From: an uncultured Oscillospiraceae bacterium | GTDB taxonomy: Bacteria; Bacillota; Clostridia; Oscillospirales; Ruminococcaceae | Reading direction: 5' to 3' | Assembly: GCA_910577365.1 (NCBI GenBank) | Contig: CAJTMU010000045.1 | Coordinates: 1-13,325, forward strand | DNA length: 13,325 nt | Made by a program: the position numbers and the translations under genes | The notes under the pieces: generated by a model | The model's input: only the letters and a program-made list of their open reading frames with translations | What the model was told of the DNA's origin: nothing | Database searches by the model: none | Shown: positions 5,277-12,268 of the stretch, in pieces | How positions within the stretch are numbered: the stretch's first letter is position 1 | How the letters are laid out: each line of letters opens with the position of its first letter

Positions 5277-6294
5277 TTATATCACCCCTTACCGGTATTT
5301 CGTCAGCGTTAAGTGTCAAATTGACCGCTGAGCCGTTCAGCGCGGTGTCCGCGATATCAACTATCCCCGGGCAGCTCAGCAGGCGCGTTTCCACACGGCT
5401 GATCCTTACAACCAGCCTGTCGCTGTCTGCCCATTCGGCGCGAAGCTCCGAAAAATAATCCTCAACCGCCTGTTCAATGTAATCCTTGCAGGATTCATAG
5501 TCCCAACCGTCCTCATAGGTGACTGCCGCGGCAACATTAACGCTGACGGGTGACGCTCCCTCAACTGTAACTATATGTCCTATGGGAGCTATCCCGATTC
5601 CGCTGCCGTCCCGCGTGGGGTCAATAGTATCCTGAACAGCTTCAACTAATTCGGTGGACGGAACAGTATATTCGCTGCTGATAATCACCAGCTTTACAGT
5701 TCCCCCGCCATTCCAGACGGGGTATACCTTAACGCCGCCCACTCCGTCAAGCGAGCAGGTTTTCTCCTTGTAGTCGGTTATATTACCTCCAAATGCCGAC
5801 GTATTTAACCCCGAGAGATAACGGCTTCGGAAAGCTTCCGTATCCTCCTCATCTTCTCCCGGTATAAGCAGTGATACCAGCTCCGCATTTTCCAGTCCCT
5901 CAACAAAATCAATTGGCAGCATTCGCCCGAAATGACGGTTGCCCTCTGTCCCCGCAGTTTCACATGTGATTGTGTTCTCTGCGGTGACGGAATAATTCAG
6001 CCCATCAATTGAAAACCTTGTTCCTGTCGGAACAACTGTGTTGAATCTTGCGGCCGCCACAGCGCAGGTGGCAGGTCTGGGTGACAGCCCCCTCTCCGCG
6101 GCTCTTTTAATAAGATATTCTCTGCCCGCGGTGTCAGCGAAACATTCGTTCAGAAACTGATCCAGCCGAGCGTAAAGCTGAGCCAGTTCCGCCGCGCAAG
6201 GAGCAAGCGCGTCATAAATTATGCTTCCCTCACGCTTATCCACATCAGCGGCTACTCTGTCCAGCATTCTCTCTAAAATTTCCTCATATGTCAA
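5269..6294 (-). CDS. xkdT: Baseplate J family protein (XkdT-like)
   Basis: This 341-aa protein is a main component of the baseplate wedge, the equivalent of P2 gpJ / T4 gp6. An N-terminal helical part (ILERMLDRVAADVDKREGSI) leads to the family hallmark AAERGLSPRPATCAVAAARF and VPTGTRFSIDGLNYSV. Next come EDTEAFRSRYLSGLNTSAFG and GGNITDYKEKTCSLDGVGGV, which are diagnostic of Baseplate_J. The C-terminal third has the ferredoxin-like strands typical of the family. The only workable start is TTG 6294, which overlaps the XkdS-like stop (TTGA) and has GAGGTGA 4 nt upstream. Length is usual for the family. Confidence 0.94.
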   Translation of the reverse strand: MTYEEILERMLDRVAADVDKREGSIIYDALAPCAAELAQLYARLDQFLNECFADTAGREYLIKRAAERGLSPRPATCAVAAARFNTVVPTGTRFSIDGLNYSVTAENTITCETAGTEGNRHFGRMLPIDFVEGLENAELVSLLIPGEDEEDTEAFRSRYLSGLNTSAFGGNITDYKEKTCSLDGVGGVKVYPVWNGGGTVKLVIISSEYTVPSTELVEAVQDTIDPTRDGSGIGIAPIGHIVTVEGASPVSVNVAAAVTYEDGWDYESCKDYIEQAVEDYFSELRAEWADSDRLVVRISRVETRLLSCPGIVDIADTALNGSAVNLTLNADEIPVRGDIIA

Positions 6295-6689
6295 GTTCTC
6301 ACCTCCATACTTTGTTCAAGCTCCCCAAAAATGGTATTTACCGTAAACGAAACGGAAAGTACGCCCTTTTCAGGAACACTGAATACAAACCCATCTGCCG
6401 AACGTATTCTCTCATCCTGCGTCAGCGCCTCCGTAATAAGCCTTTTCGCCTCACATTTCGCAAGCTCAATATCCTTGCCAAAGATTTCATACAGCTCGTG
6501 TCCATAATTCCATGAAAAAATCAAATGCCGGAAGCGCGGAGTATTTAAAACAAGAAAAATCGCCTGCTTTATTGCGGCGATCCCATCTGTATATCCCGCG
6601 CAGCGCCCCTTGGCAAAATCAACGCAATAAGTCCTTGTCGGCTGCTCTGCAAGCTGTGTAAATTTGTATTCCGTCATTTGCGGTATCAT
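6291..6689 (-). CDS. xkdS: Baseplate wedge protein, XkdS-like (gp25/DUF2634 type)
   Basis: This 132-aa protein contains GYTDGIAAIKQAIFLVLNTP and then FSWNYGHELYEIFGKDIELA. This is the 'D..aikQai...L.t.r....iys..yG.el..l.G' signature of XkdS/gp25-like wedge proteins, which join the sheath's lowest ring to the baseplate. A short beta segment (FSVPEKGVLSVSFTVNTIFG) closes it. ATG 6689 overlaps the preceding stop by 4 nt (ATGA), with GGGGGTGG upstream. A second Met at codon 5 is less well placed. Confidence 0.92.
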   Translation of the reverse strand: MIPQMTEYKFTQLAEQPTRTYCVDFAKGRCAGYTDGIAAIKQAIFLVLNTPRFRHLIFSWNYGHELYEIFGKDIELAKCEAKRLITEALTQDERIRSADGFVFSVPEKGVLSVSFTVNTIFGELEQSMEVRT

Positions 6690-7018
6690 TCAACCACCCC
6701 CAGAACAAGAAAGCGCTGACCGCCGTGCTCTCTCATTAGTGCCAGCTTATCGCCGGTCTTCAGACCGTAATATGTCTCGTCCTCTTTCTCGGAAAATACC
6801 ATTTCTCCCGTATACGCGCAATTATGCTTATGTCTGTGAGAACAGTACTCCCCTTTCCGCAGGGACTTCATAATTACCAAAGCCTCGCCCCCCACAAAAA
6901 AACGGTTATCAACCTGCACTGATATTGGGTCGGAGCTGACAACCGTTCCAAATATGAACGTGCATGGCGGAGTTGTTTCCGCCGTACTTTGCACTATCCG
7001 CTTTATTGTACGCACCAT
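6686..7018 (-). CDS. xkdR: XkdR-like small baseplate protein (DUF2577 type)
   Basis: This 110-aa protein matches DUF2577/XkdR in size and order. It has an N-terminal helix, then CTFIFGTVVSSDPISVQVDN (an OB-like beta barrel reading 'v.g.V.s..Pl.i.vd.rf'). A charged, His-rich loop with CSHRHKHNC follows, then GLKTGDKLALMREHGGQRFL and VLGVV at the end ('l..GD.v.llr..ggq.yvvldrv'). It probably belongs to the central spike/hub complex; exact position unknown. The CSHRHKHNC loop contains three His and two Cys and could hold a metal (inference). AAGGGGGTG precedes the ATG. Confidence 0.9.
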   Translation of the reverse strand: MVRTIKRIVQSTAETTPPCTFIFGTVVSSDPISVQVDNRFFVGGEALVIMKSLRKGEYCSHRHKHNCAYTGEMVFSEKEDETYYGLKTGDKLALMREHGGQRFLVLGVVE

Positions 7019-7037
7019 ATTATCACCCCCTTATGAC

Positions 7038-7982
7038 TTACACAATCTTTAATTTCAATTTCATTGTCCTTTCGGAAAAATCATGCTCCGCTTCTTCTAT
7101 TAAACAGTATTGATTTATTCCCAAAGCCTTCATTCTGACAAATATCATCTTCCCCGCGCGGGCGCGCAGATCCGATATTGCATCAACTGAGAACGTTTTT
7201 TCGGGTCGGTTGTAAAGCTCAAGCAGCATTGAACCTCGCTCCTCTATCTGCGCCGCGTTCATGCTCTCATCAACGTTCTCATAATACTGGAGCAGCCCCC
7301 AGCGCCCTATGTTTCCGCTGTCCTTAAAAAGATAGAGATCTCGTTTTCCTGTCTGCTCGTTGTCGCGCAGCAGTTTGACCTGATTATAGGTATCGCCGTC
7401 AATACTGCTCTCATAACTGTAATCTGTCGCAAGACTGCCGTCGCCGAGCATGAAGCCCAGCTTTCCGTCAGACACCTCCGACACGCTTATTTTGCCAAAA
7501 TCGTCCCACAGATAAAACATTCTGTTGGTATTGATAAGCGTATAATCAAGTGCTTTAAGCATTATATCGAAAAGTTCCTGACCGTCCTCAACCATTGAGG
7601 GTATCACATAACCGGTATCGGGAATATTTCCGGTCTTCAGATCAAAATCGCCGCATATCTCCTTTATTACCCGCGACGCCGTGACATTTGTAAAAACGTA
7701 GGTGTTCTTGTTTTTGAGATAGCGAAGCTGGTCATATGCTGTTATATCGGTCATACCGTCCGAGCCCTTTTTTATCTTAAACACATATCCGTAAAAAATC
7801 CCCGCAGTGCCGCGCATAACGCGGACTATACCGCCATGCTGCCATTCTACAGCGGAGGGAAGCGCGGAAAACGTAAAGCTCCCTGCTGCTCCGTTTCGTT
7901 CGGTCTTCCATTTCGGAGAGGCAAGCAGAGTAGTAACATCATGCACTGCACCGTTGTCAGGGTTCTGATACAATACCTGCAT
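7038..7982 (-). CDS. xkdQ: Tail hub protein, XkdQ-like (gp27/gpD fold)
   Basis: This 314-aa protein is the likely hub under the tube, equivalent to T4 gp27 / P2 gpD. It follows the XkdQ pattern. A beta N-terminus contains GGIVRVMRGTAGIFYGYVFK, then DITAYDQLRYLKNKNTYVFT, 'ASRVIKEICGDFDLKTGNIP' and 'ELFDIMLKALDYTL' with FYLWDDFGK. These lines are highly conserved in PBSX-type phages. The C-terminus carries the second barrel (QYCLIEEAEHDFSERTMKLK). Its ATG sits in the preceding stop (TAATG, 1-nt overlap) behind AAGGGGGAAC. XkdQ proteins of this length have no built-in lysozyme domain, and none is seen here. Confidence 0.93.
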   Translation of the reverse strand: MQVLYQNPDNGAVHDVTTLLASPKWKTERNGAAGSFTFSALPSAVEWQHGGIVRVMRGTAGIFYGYVFKIKKGSDGMTDITAYDQLRYLKNKNTYVFTNVTASRVIKEICGDFDLKTGNIPDTGYVIPSMVEDGQELFDIMLKALDYTLINTNRMFYLWDDFGKISVSEVSDGKLGFMLGDGSLATDYSYESSIDGDTYNQVKLLRDNEQTGKRDLYLFKDSGNIGRWGLLQYYENVDESMNAAQIEERGSMLLELYNRPEKTFSVDAISDLRARAGKMIFVRMKALGINQYCLIEEAEHDFSERTMKLKLKIV

Positions 7983-8704
7983 TACAGTTCCCCCTTTGGC
8001 GGAAGAGTAAGCATCTCTCCAACATATATTGTATATTTCGGATTTCCCGTTCCGCCGTTCTGCCTGTCAATAACGGTCTTATTAGCTCTATAAAGCTTAT
8101 CATAAAGCGAACCGTCGCCATAACTTGCCTTGCATATAGACCACAGGCAATCGCCCGCCTTTACAGTGTAGCTTACCGCCTTGTCTTTAGGCGCTCCCTC
8201 GGGAGTGCCGCTCCGCTCCGTTTCCCCCGCCGAAGCGGTGTTTTCCTTGATTGTGACACGTCTGGGCGAATAATCTTTCCATTCTTTCAGCGTCAGCGAA
8301 TATTCAATAGAGCCTACTTCTCCATAGTTCTCGGAATAGTCAATACCCTCCACCGACATTCGAATATTTATATCAAGGTCCGCGCCGAGAAGGATAAACC
8401 TCAGCGGCTCTTTGCTCTCCATGCATTCCCGCAGCTTACGTACATAATACATAGGCTCTCTAAGCTGCGTACGCGGCAGTTTTACCGACGGTATTTTCTG
8501 CGCGGGGAAGAAGCTTCCGAACGATATCTGCCTAAGCTTTGCTCCGTCCAGCAGGTTTACCGCCCCTATCCCCAACACCGTTTTTTCGGATGTATCCGCG
8601 CTTTGCTTTACGGATATCCTCTCCGGCAGTACGGGAAGCTCTATCACGGTTCCAGGTAGCATAAGAATTATCCTGTATCCGCCCGTTTTATTCAAACTTT
8701 CCAA
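7982..8704 (-). CDS. xkdP: XkdP-like tail protein with C-terminal LysM domain
   Basis: This 240-aa protein follows the tape measure gene, as XkdP does in PBSX. Residues 1 to about 145 form the beta-rich XkdP domain (GTVIELPVLPERISVKQSAD; EPLRFILLGADLDINIRMSV; SIEYSLTLKEWKDY). A low-complexity Thr/Glu/Gly linker follows (150-175). Residues 178-236 are one LysM motif (VSYTVKAGDCLWSICKASYG, then LYRANK and TIYVGEMLTLP). LysM binds peptidoglycan and in tail tips may hold the tube to the wall or bind within the baseplate, as T4 gp53 does. The start is TTG 8704 behind GGAGGGGGTG (10 nt); a second TTG at 8695 is possible, and no ATG comes before the conserved beta region. Confidence 0.93.
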   Translation of the reverse strand: MESLNKTGGYRIILMLPGTVIELPVLPERISVKQSADTSEKTVLGIGAVNLLDGAKLRQISFGSFFPAQKIPSVKLPRTQLREPMYYVRKLRECMESKEPLRFILLGADLDINIRMSVEGIDYSENYGEVGSIEYSLTLKEWKDYSPRRVTIKENTASAGETERSGTPEGAPKDKAVSYTVKAGDCLWSICKASYGDGSLYDKLYRANKTVIDRQNGGTGNPKYTIYVGEMLTLPPKGEL

Positions 8705-8705
8705 A

Positions 8706-10751
8706 TCAGCAGTACACCCCCTCCGCGCTTGCAGCGAACTCGCTTTCCAGCCTGTATTCTATCTCGCTGACCACGCTGTTCACATCTACCTTTTCGTTTA
8801 TGGTATTGCCCGTAACCTGAACAGTAGGCGTAAGCGTTACAAAATTCTGCACATAACGTGCCTCCGCAATATCCCGCAGCAGCTTCAAATCCTCTTCGGC
8901 TATGCTTATGTCGTTGTCAACTTCGGTATGTATAGGATCTTCCTCAGTACCTAACGGAGATTTGCCGTTGAATAGGCTTTCATAGTCAAAACCGTCCTGC
9001 GCACCTATTTCATCAGCACCGTTTTCATTAAACATATTGTCGCCCAGCCAGTAGCCCGCCTCAAACGCTTCGTCATAGTCGGTATAATCTATACCAAAAA
9101 CATTTTTAAACGATAGTGCATCCTCGTCAAGCTTCTGAACAACTTCAATTCCTGTGCCAAAATTCTCCTCTTTAAATTTGTTTATGTCCTCGCGGAAGCC
9201 TGCTATACCACTGCTCCAGTCTTGCCCAAAAAGCTTGCCTATTGCTCCTGCTACACCCTCTATTATTCCAAGAATGCTGTCAAAAAGGTCAATAAACAAC
9301 CTCGCTATCGCACCTATCGGATCGTTAAAAAGGTTCCCTATAAAATTTGCGAAGTCCGCAAAAATATTCCAGACAAAAACAATAGTTGTTGCAATAATGT
9401 CCCACAGCATATAAATTATATTTCCGAGAACAGCTAAAACTGTCATGAACGTTCCCCCAAGCATACCCGAAAAGCTGAGAGACAAATCGTAAGCGCTGTT
9501 TACATGATCGGTATAAAGTGCAACCGCGCCCGCTACGACAGCGAATCCTGCTGCGACTAAAAATAACGGGCAGCCGCTAAGAGAAAAATTATATTCATTT
9601 TGTATCCTTATTAACTTTTTTTGTTCTTTGATCATACGCTGAGCTTTTATCATTGCAATGTCCATAGCAAGCTTATAAAAGCCAAGTGCTCCCGCGACTG
9701 TAAGCAGCACTGCACCCGTCAGCTCCCAGTTATCCGTAATTACCTGTAAAACGCCTACTCCCCAATCAAGCAGATCAAACGTCATGCCCAGCAAAAAAAC
9801 AATCGTGCTTATAACGTTCTCAACTCCGCTGCTCATAAGAAATCGGTAAACCGAATCCGCAAGTTTCATGAACTTTGGCGTGATCTGTGCTCCTATTTTT
9901 TCGCCCAGATCTCTTAAAGCGTTGCTTATGGCGGATATCATTCCCACGGGAGTTTTTCGTATGCTTTCCGCAAGACCGTCCCACGAGCTGCTTATAACCT
10001 CGTCCAGAACAAGCGCCCTTTCCATTTCGCTGCCGTTTTCTATTATCTCCCTCTGTACCGCGGAAAGCTCAAATCCGCTTTCCTCCAGTCCGCCGAAGCT
10101 GCCGCTCATAGCCTGTCCCAGCTGCGCAGCATATTCGGTCATTGCCGCCGAATCGACTGCTCCGCCTCCGCTCATGCCGGCAGCATAATCGGCAAGCGTA
10201 TCCATCATCGACATAACAGCCGCAGGGTCAGAAACATACGCAGAAAGCTCCGCCGCGCCCGCTATCATAGCTTCGTCGCCGTACATTGTTTCGCCGCTTA
10301 TCGCAGCGGCTTTCTGCCTTATCGCGTCAAATGCCTCCGCGCTTTGTCCGTTATTGTTTAGTGCAGTCGCCAGATTCAGCTCGACGGTCATCTGTGCGTT
10401 GTTCAGCCTGAAAACCTCGTCCACAAAAGACGTTACATTCTGCACAGACAAAAAAGACAGCGCTTTTTTAATAGCGCCGCCAACCTTATCCCATGAGTTT
10501 TTAAGTTCCTCTGCCTGCTTTTCCATTTCTTTAAGCTCTTTTTCCGCGTCTTTACCGCCTCCGCCGCTGTTTTCATTATCTCCGCCCTCCGGACACATTA
10601 CGCTTCTGTTAGCAAATCGGGACGAGATAGTTTCCTCCCCGCTGGCGCTCACCCTCTCCAGACGTTCCGCAAACATGTCCACAGCCTGAAATGCGCGGCT
10701 GAACTGACCTGCTATATTTTCCTGCTCTATTGACTGTGATATGGTCGCCAT
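8706..10751 (-). CDS. Tail tape measure protein
   Basis: At 681 aa this is the longest gene and lies in the usual tape-measure place. Residues 65-95 are charged coiled coil. Residues 100-300 are a helical region rich in Ala, Met and Ser (TPVGMISAISNALRDLGEKI at 267-286 is a common tape-measure motif). Three hydrophobic blocks lie at about 311-365, 394-413 and 430-475, the segments thought to help DNA cross the membrane. The C-terminus (IAEEDLKLLRDIAEARYVQN; VDVNSVVSEIEYRLESEFAA) is the conserved end of the Firmicutes type. It sets tail length; at about 1.5 angstrom per residue this predicts a tail near 100 nm (rule of thumb). No lytic domain is seen. ATG 10751 follows GGGGGAATTAT. Because the moron terminator lies just before it, its expression depends on read-through of the late transcript. 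Confidence 0.93.
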   Translation of the reverse strand: MATISQSIEQENIAGQFSRAFQAVDMFAERLERVSASGEETISSRFANRSVMCPEGGDNENSGGGGKDAEKELKEMEKQAEELKNSWDKVGGAIKKALSFLSVQNVTSFVDEVFRLNNAQMTVELNLATALNNNGQSAEAFDAIRQKAAAISGETMYGDEAMIAGAAELSAYVSDPAAVMSMMDTLADYAAGMSGGGAVDSAAMTEYAAQLGQAMSGSFGGLEESGFELSAVQREIIENGSEMERALVLDEVISSSWDGLAESIRKTPVGMISAISNALRDLGEKIGAQITPKFMKLADSVYRFLMSSGVENVISTIVFLLGMTFDLLDWGVGVLQVITDNWELTGAVLLTVAGALGFYKLAMDIAMIKAQRMIKEQKKLIRIQNEYNFSLSGCPLFLVAAGFAVVAGAVALYTDHVNSAYDLSLSFSGMLGGTFMTVLAVLGNIIYMLWDIIATTIVFVWNIFADFANFIGNLFNDPIGAIARLFIDLFDSILGIIEGVAGAIGKLFGQDWSSGIAGFREDINKFKEENFGTGIEVVQKLDEDALSFKNVFGIDYTDYDEAFEAGYWLGDNMFNENGADEIGAQDGFDYESLFNGKSPLGTEEDPIHTEVDNDISIAEEDLKLLRDIAEARYVQNFVTLTPTVQVTGNTINEKVDVNSVVSEIEYRLESEFAASAEGVYC

Positions 10752-10776
10752 ATAATTCCCCCTTTCCGTTTAAACA

Positions 10777-10808
10777 AGCAGCACCCCATTTCTGAGCGGG
10801 ATGCTGCT
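10777..10808 (-). terminator. Rho-independent terminator closing the inserted cassette
   Basis: On the minus strand AGCAGCATCCC (10808-10798) pairs with GGGGTGCTGCT (10787-10777) around a 10-nt loop, giving 11 bp with one G-U. It is followed by TGTTT. The odd pair is G-U in minus-strand RNA but a C-A mismatch in plus-strand RNA, so the hairpin is built for minus transcription. It lies 23 nt after the stop of the membrane-protein gene and 25 nt before the tape measure start. Confidence 0.72.
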
Positions 10809-10831
10809 GTTAAGTTATTCTGCCTAAAAGG

Positions 10832-11512
10832 CTAAAAAACATCAAATTCAAAGACTATGTGAGCATTAGCGTACTCTGGCTCTGCAGTTCCCCTGTTGTT
10901 TTCGCATATACACTCGAGTGTTTCCTTTGTCTTGACAAGCAATTTGTCAAAATTCTTTTTATAATAATAATCATACAACATATGGTAGATTTTTCTTCTG
11001 CCGTTAGTAAGAATGATCACCAGATTAAAATAATTTATTCTGGTGCCGAAAGTGGTGGTAGCCGTTCTGTTCCCCCACTTGTCATTGTGCAAGCGTGTAT
11101 AGGCACACTTGCTCGTTTTTTTATCCACCTTATAATCGACAAACTCGGAATACAGATAGACAAGCGGTACAAAAGTGAAGCGGGTCTGAAACATCTTGTG
11201 CTTATCATCAAGCCATATAAAACCCATTTTTCTTGTGCGGCGGAATTTCATCTTATACCACATAATTTTTCTTTTGAGCTTTCTGGCTTCCTTTTCTGCC
11301 CTTAACTCATCAGCATAGTTCTTTTTAATATATCTGTCATGCTTAACTGCGTAAAACACAAAGAAAAACAGCAGAGCCAATGTCACCGCAGTGCCGGGAA
11401 TAGCTTTTAATGTAAGCCCTGTGTTTACGGCGGTTGCGACAAATCCGATAACAAAAGGTGCGGCAATACAACCAAAAACAATGGAACGATTGCGATAGGT
11501 ATTCCTTTTCAT
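10832..11512 (-). CDS. Inserted membrane protein of unknown function ('moron')
   Basis: This 226-aa protein has a basic N-terminus and two membrane segments at about residues 10-30 (SIVFGCIAAPFVIGFVATAV) and 38-56 (PGTAVTLALLFFFVFYAVK). A strongly basic stretch follows (KKNYADELRAEKEARKLKRK). The cytosolic part is beta-rich (GFIWLDDKHKMFQTRFTFVP; YSEFVDYKVDKKTSK; RINYFNLVIILTNGRRKIYH), then a helix (KNFDKLLVKTKETLECICEN). The beta part resembles bacterial PH-like domains that follow two membrane helices in many Firmicutes proteins (weak, by pattern). It interrupts the tail operon, is visibly more AT-rich than its neighbours, and has its own promoter, G6 ribosome site and terminator. It is probably expressed in the lysogen and may act in superinfection exclusion or host modification (inference). 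It does not look like a virion part. Confidence 0.85.
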   Translation of the reverse strand: MKRNTYRNRSIVFGCIAAPFVIGFVATAVNTGLTLKAIPGTAVTLALLFFFVFYAVKHDRYIKKNYADELRAEKEARKLKRKIMWYKMKFRRTRKMGFIWLDDKHKMFQTRFTFVPLVYLYSEFVDYKVDKKTSKCAYTRLHNDKWGNRTATTTFGTRINYFNLVIILTNGRRKIYHMLYDYYYKKNFDKLLVKTKETLECICENNRGTAEPEYANAHIVFEFDVF

Positions 11513-11524
11513 GTCAGCCCCCCA

Positions 11525-11538
11525 ATATTGATCAATAT
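11525..11538. promoter_or_regulatory. 14-bp perfect palindrome, candidate operator
   Basis: ATATTGATCAATAT is a perfect inverted repeat that begins at the base after the -10 box and covers the expected transcription start of the membrane-protein gene. A repressor bound here would block the promoter. No matching site is seen elsewhere in the window, and the regulator is unknown. Confidence 0.5.
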
Positions 11539-11567
11539 ATTATATCACAATTTATTTGGATAGTCAA
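11539..11567 (-). promoter_or_regulatory. Near-consensus sigma-A promoter of the inserted gene
   Basis: On the minus strand TTGACT (11567-11562), a 17-nt spacer, and a perfect TATAAT (11544-11539) lie 27 nt before the ATG at 11512, with GGGGGG 5 nt before that start. This is the strongest promoter match I noticed in the window; the late tail genes around it appear to have none of their own. Confidence 0.88.
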
Positions 11568-11612
11568 CCGAATGCTTTGCGCAATTCATGCGGCTTTTCT
11601 TTTTTTACTTCG

Positions 11613-11786
11613 TTAACCAGCCGCCCTCTTATGCGCGTGCTTTTCCGCCTTTATCTGCAAATCAATGCTCGCATAGATATAAGCCCTCTCGCGCTCCGAC
11701 ATATCCATAAGCGCGCAAGGCAGTATATGAAGCTTCTGAAGAGCGTAGTGCGCGTAATTGCTTTCCGCGTCCCCGCTCTCTATCAG
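11613..11786 (-). CDS. Second frame of the tail assembly chaperone (-1 frameshift extension)
   Basis: This 57-codon frame has no start codon or ribosome site of its own. It is reached by a -1 shift at the slippery run ending at 11786. It encodes LIESGDAESNYAHYALQKLH and continues ILPCALMDMSERERAYIYAS to TAA at 11613. The 'hYalhklh.LP..l..ms..era...asi' pattern is what is found in the shifted half of Firmicutes tail assembly chaperones. The fused product would be 192 aa. In phage lambda the equivalent fusion (gpG-gpGT) lets the T part bring the tube subunit to the tape measure; a like role is inferred. The frame has no start, so an automated gene caller would probably miss it or call it intergenic. 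Confidence 0.85.
   Translation of the reverse strand: MIESGDAESNYAHYALQKLHILPCALMDMSERERAYIYASIDLQIKAEKHAHKRAAG
11739..11780 (-). promoter_or_regulatory. Stem-loop 3' of the slippery site (frameshift stimulator)
   Basis: In minus-strand RNA GAGAGCG (11780-11774) pairs with CGCTCTT (11745-11739), 7 bp including one G-U. Inside the loop CGCG pairs with CGCG, extending the structure. It starts 5 nt after the slippery heptamer, the spacing typical of -1 frameshift stimulators. Confidence 0.65.
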
Positions 11787-12190
11787 TTTTTTGCCTCGTC
11801 CACAAGCTCCTGCATATCGTTATCAAAGCTGTTTATCTCCTCCACAGCGGAAACAAGCTCTGCGTATTGTCCGGGTGTAAGCAGCTTTTCAACCAGAGCC
11901 TCCGCTCCCATTACACCGTAAGCCGACTGAAATTCCGCGTCCTTAAAGCAGGGATCTACCGTACAAGCAACCAGAAGCCTTGTGATATAAAGCTGGGAAT
12001 CCGTCACGGTTTCCTTCTGATGCGTCTTTCGGTTAAAGTCGGTGACCGTGCAGCTTTTTCTTATCTGAGCGTTCTCGGCCTGTGTAATTGATCTGATTAC
12101 AAATGGATGAGGAAATGGCTTTATCATAACCTCGCTTGTAATATTGTTGTCCACCTTGTTGGCGGTAAGAAATTCCTGTAACTTGCCCAT
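11783..12190 (-). CDS. Tail assembly chaperone, zero-frame product (XkdN-like)
   Basis: This 135-aa protein lies between the tube and tape measure genes, the standard place of the tail assembly chaperone. It begins MGKLQEFLTANKVDN and carries PFPHPFVIRSITQAENAQIR, a PBSX XkdN-type pattern ('kg....ptfkir.iT..E...ir'). The rest is mostly helical (LYITRLLVACTVDPCFKDAE; ALVEKLLTPGQYAELVSAVE), ending EAKN-stop. It is made in excess over the shifted form and should coat the tape measure before tube assembly; it is not expected in the virion. AGGAGG precedes ATG 12190. The last codons AAA AAC followed by TGA are the frameshift site. Confidence 0.88.
   Translation of the reverse strand: MGKLQEFLTANKVDNNITSEVMIKPFPHPFVIRSITQAENAQIRKSCTVTDFNRKTHQKETVTDSQLYITRLLVACTVDPCFKDAEFQSAYGVMGAEALVEKLLTPGQYAELVSAVEEINSFDNDMQELVDEAKN
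11786..11792 (-). promoter_or_regulatory. A-AAA-AAC slippery heptamer
   Basis: On the minus strand the heptamer is AAAAAAC, set in the zero frame as GCA-AAA-AAC-TGA. It fits X-XXY-YYZ exactly and ends at the base before the zero-frame stop. Both tRNAs can re-pair after a -1 slip, leading into the 57-codon second frame. Confidence 0.85.
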
Positions 12191-12230
12191 AATGCCTCCT
12201 AAATAAATTAAAAATTAAATCCGCAATATC

Positions 12231-12259
12231 CCGCACGAACGTCAGAAACGTCCGTGCGG
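12231..12259 (-). terminator. Strong intercistronic hairpin, possible attenuator
   Basis: In minus-strand RNA CCGCACGGACGT pairs with ACGTTCGTGCGG around a 5-nt loop, giving 12 bp with one G-U (a C-A mismatch on the plus strand). It lies just after the tube stop. A U-rich stretch begins only about 10 nt later, so it is not a clean terminator. It may stabilise the abundant sheath-tube message or reduce transcription into the chaperone gene. Confidence 0.5.
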
Positions 12260-12268
12260 CATGCGTTG

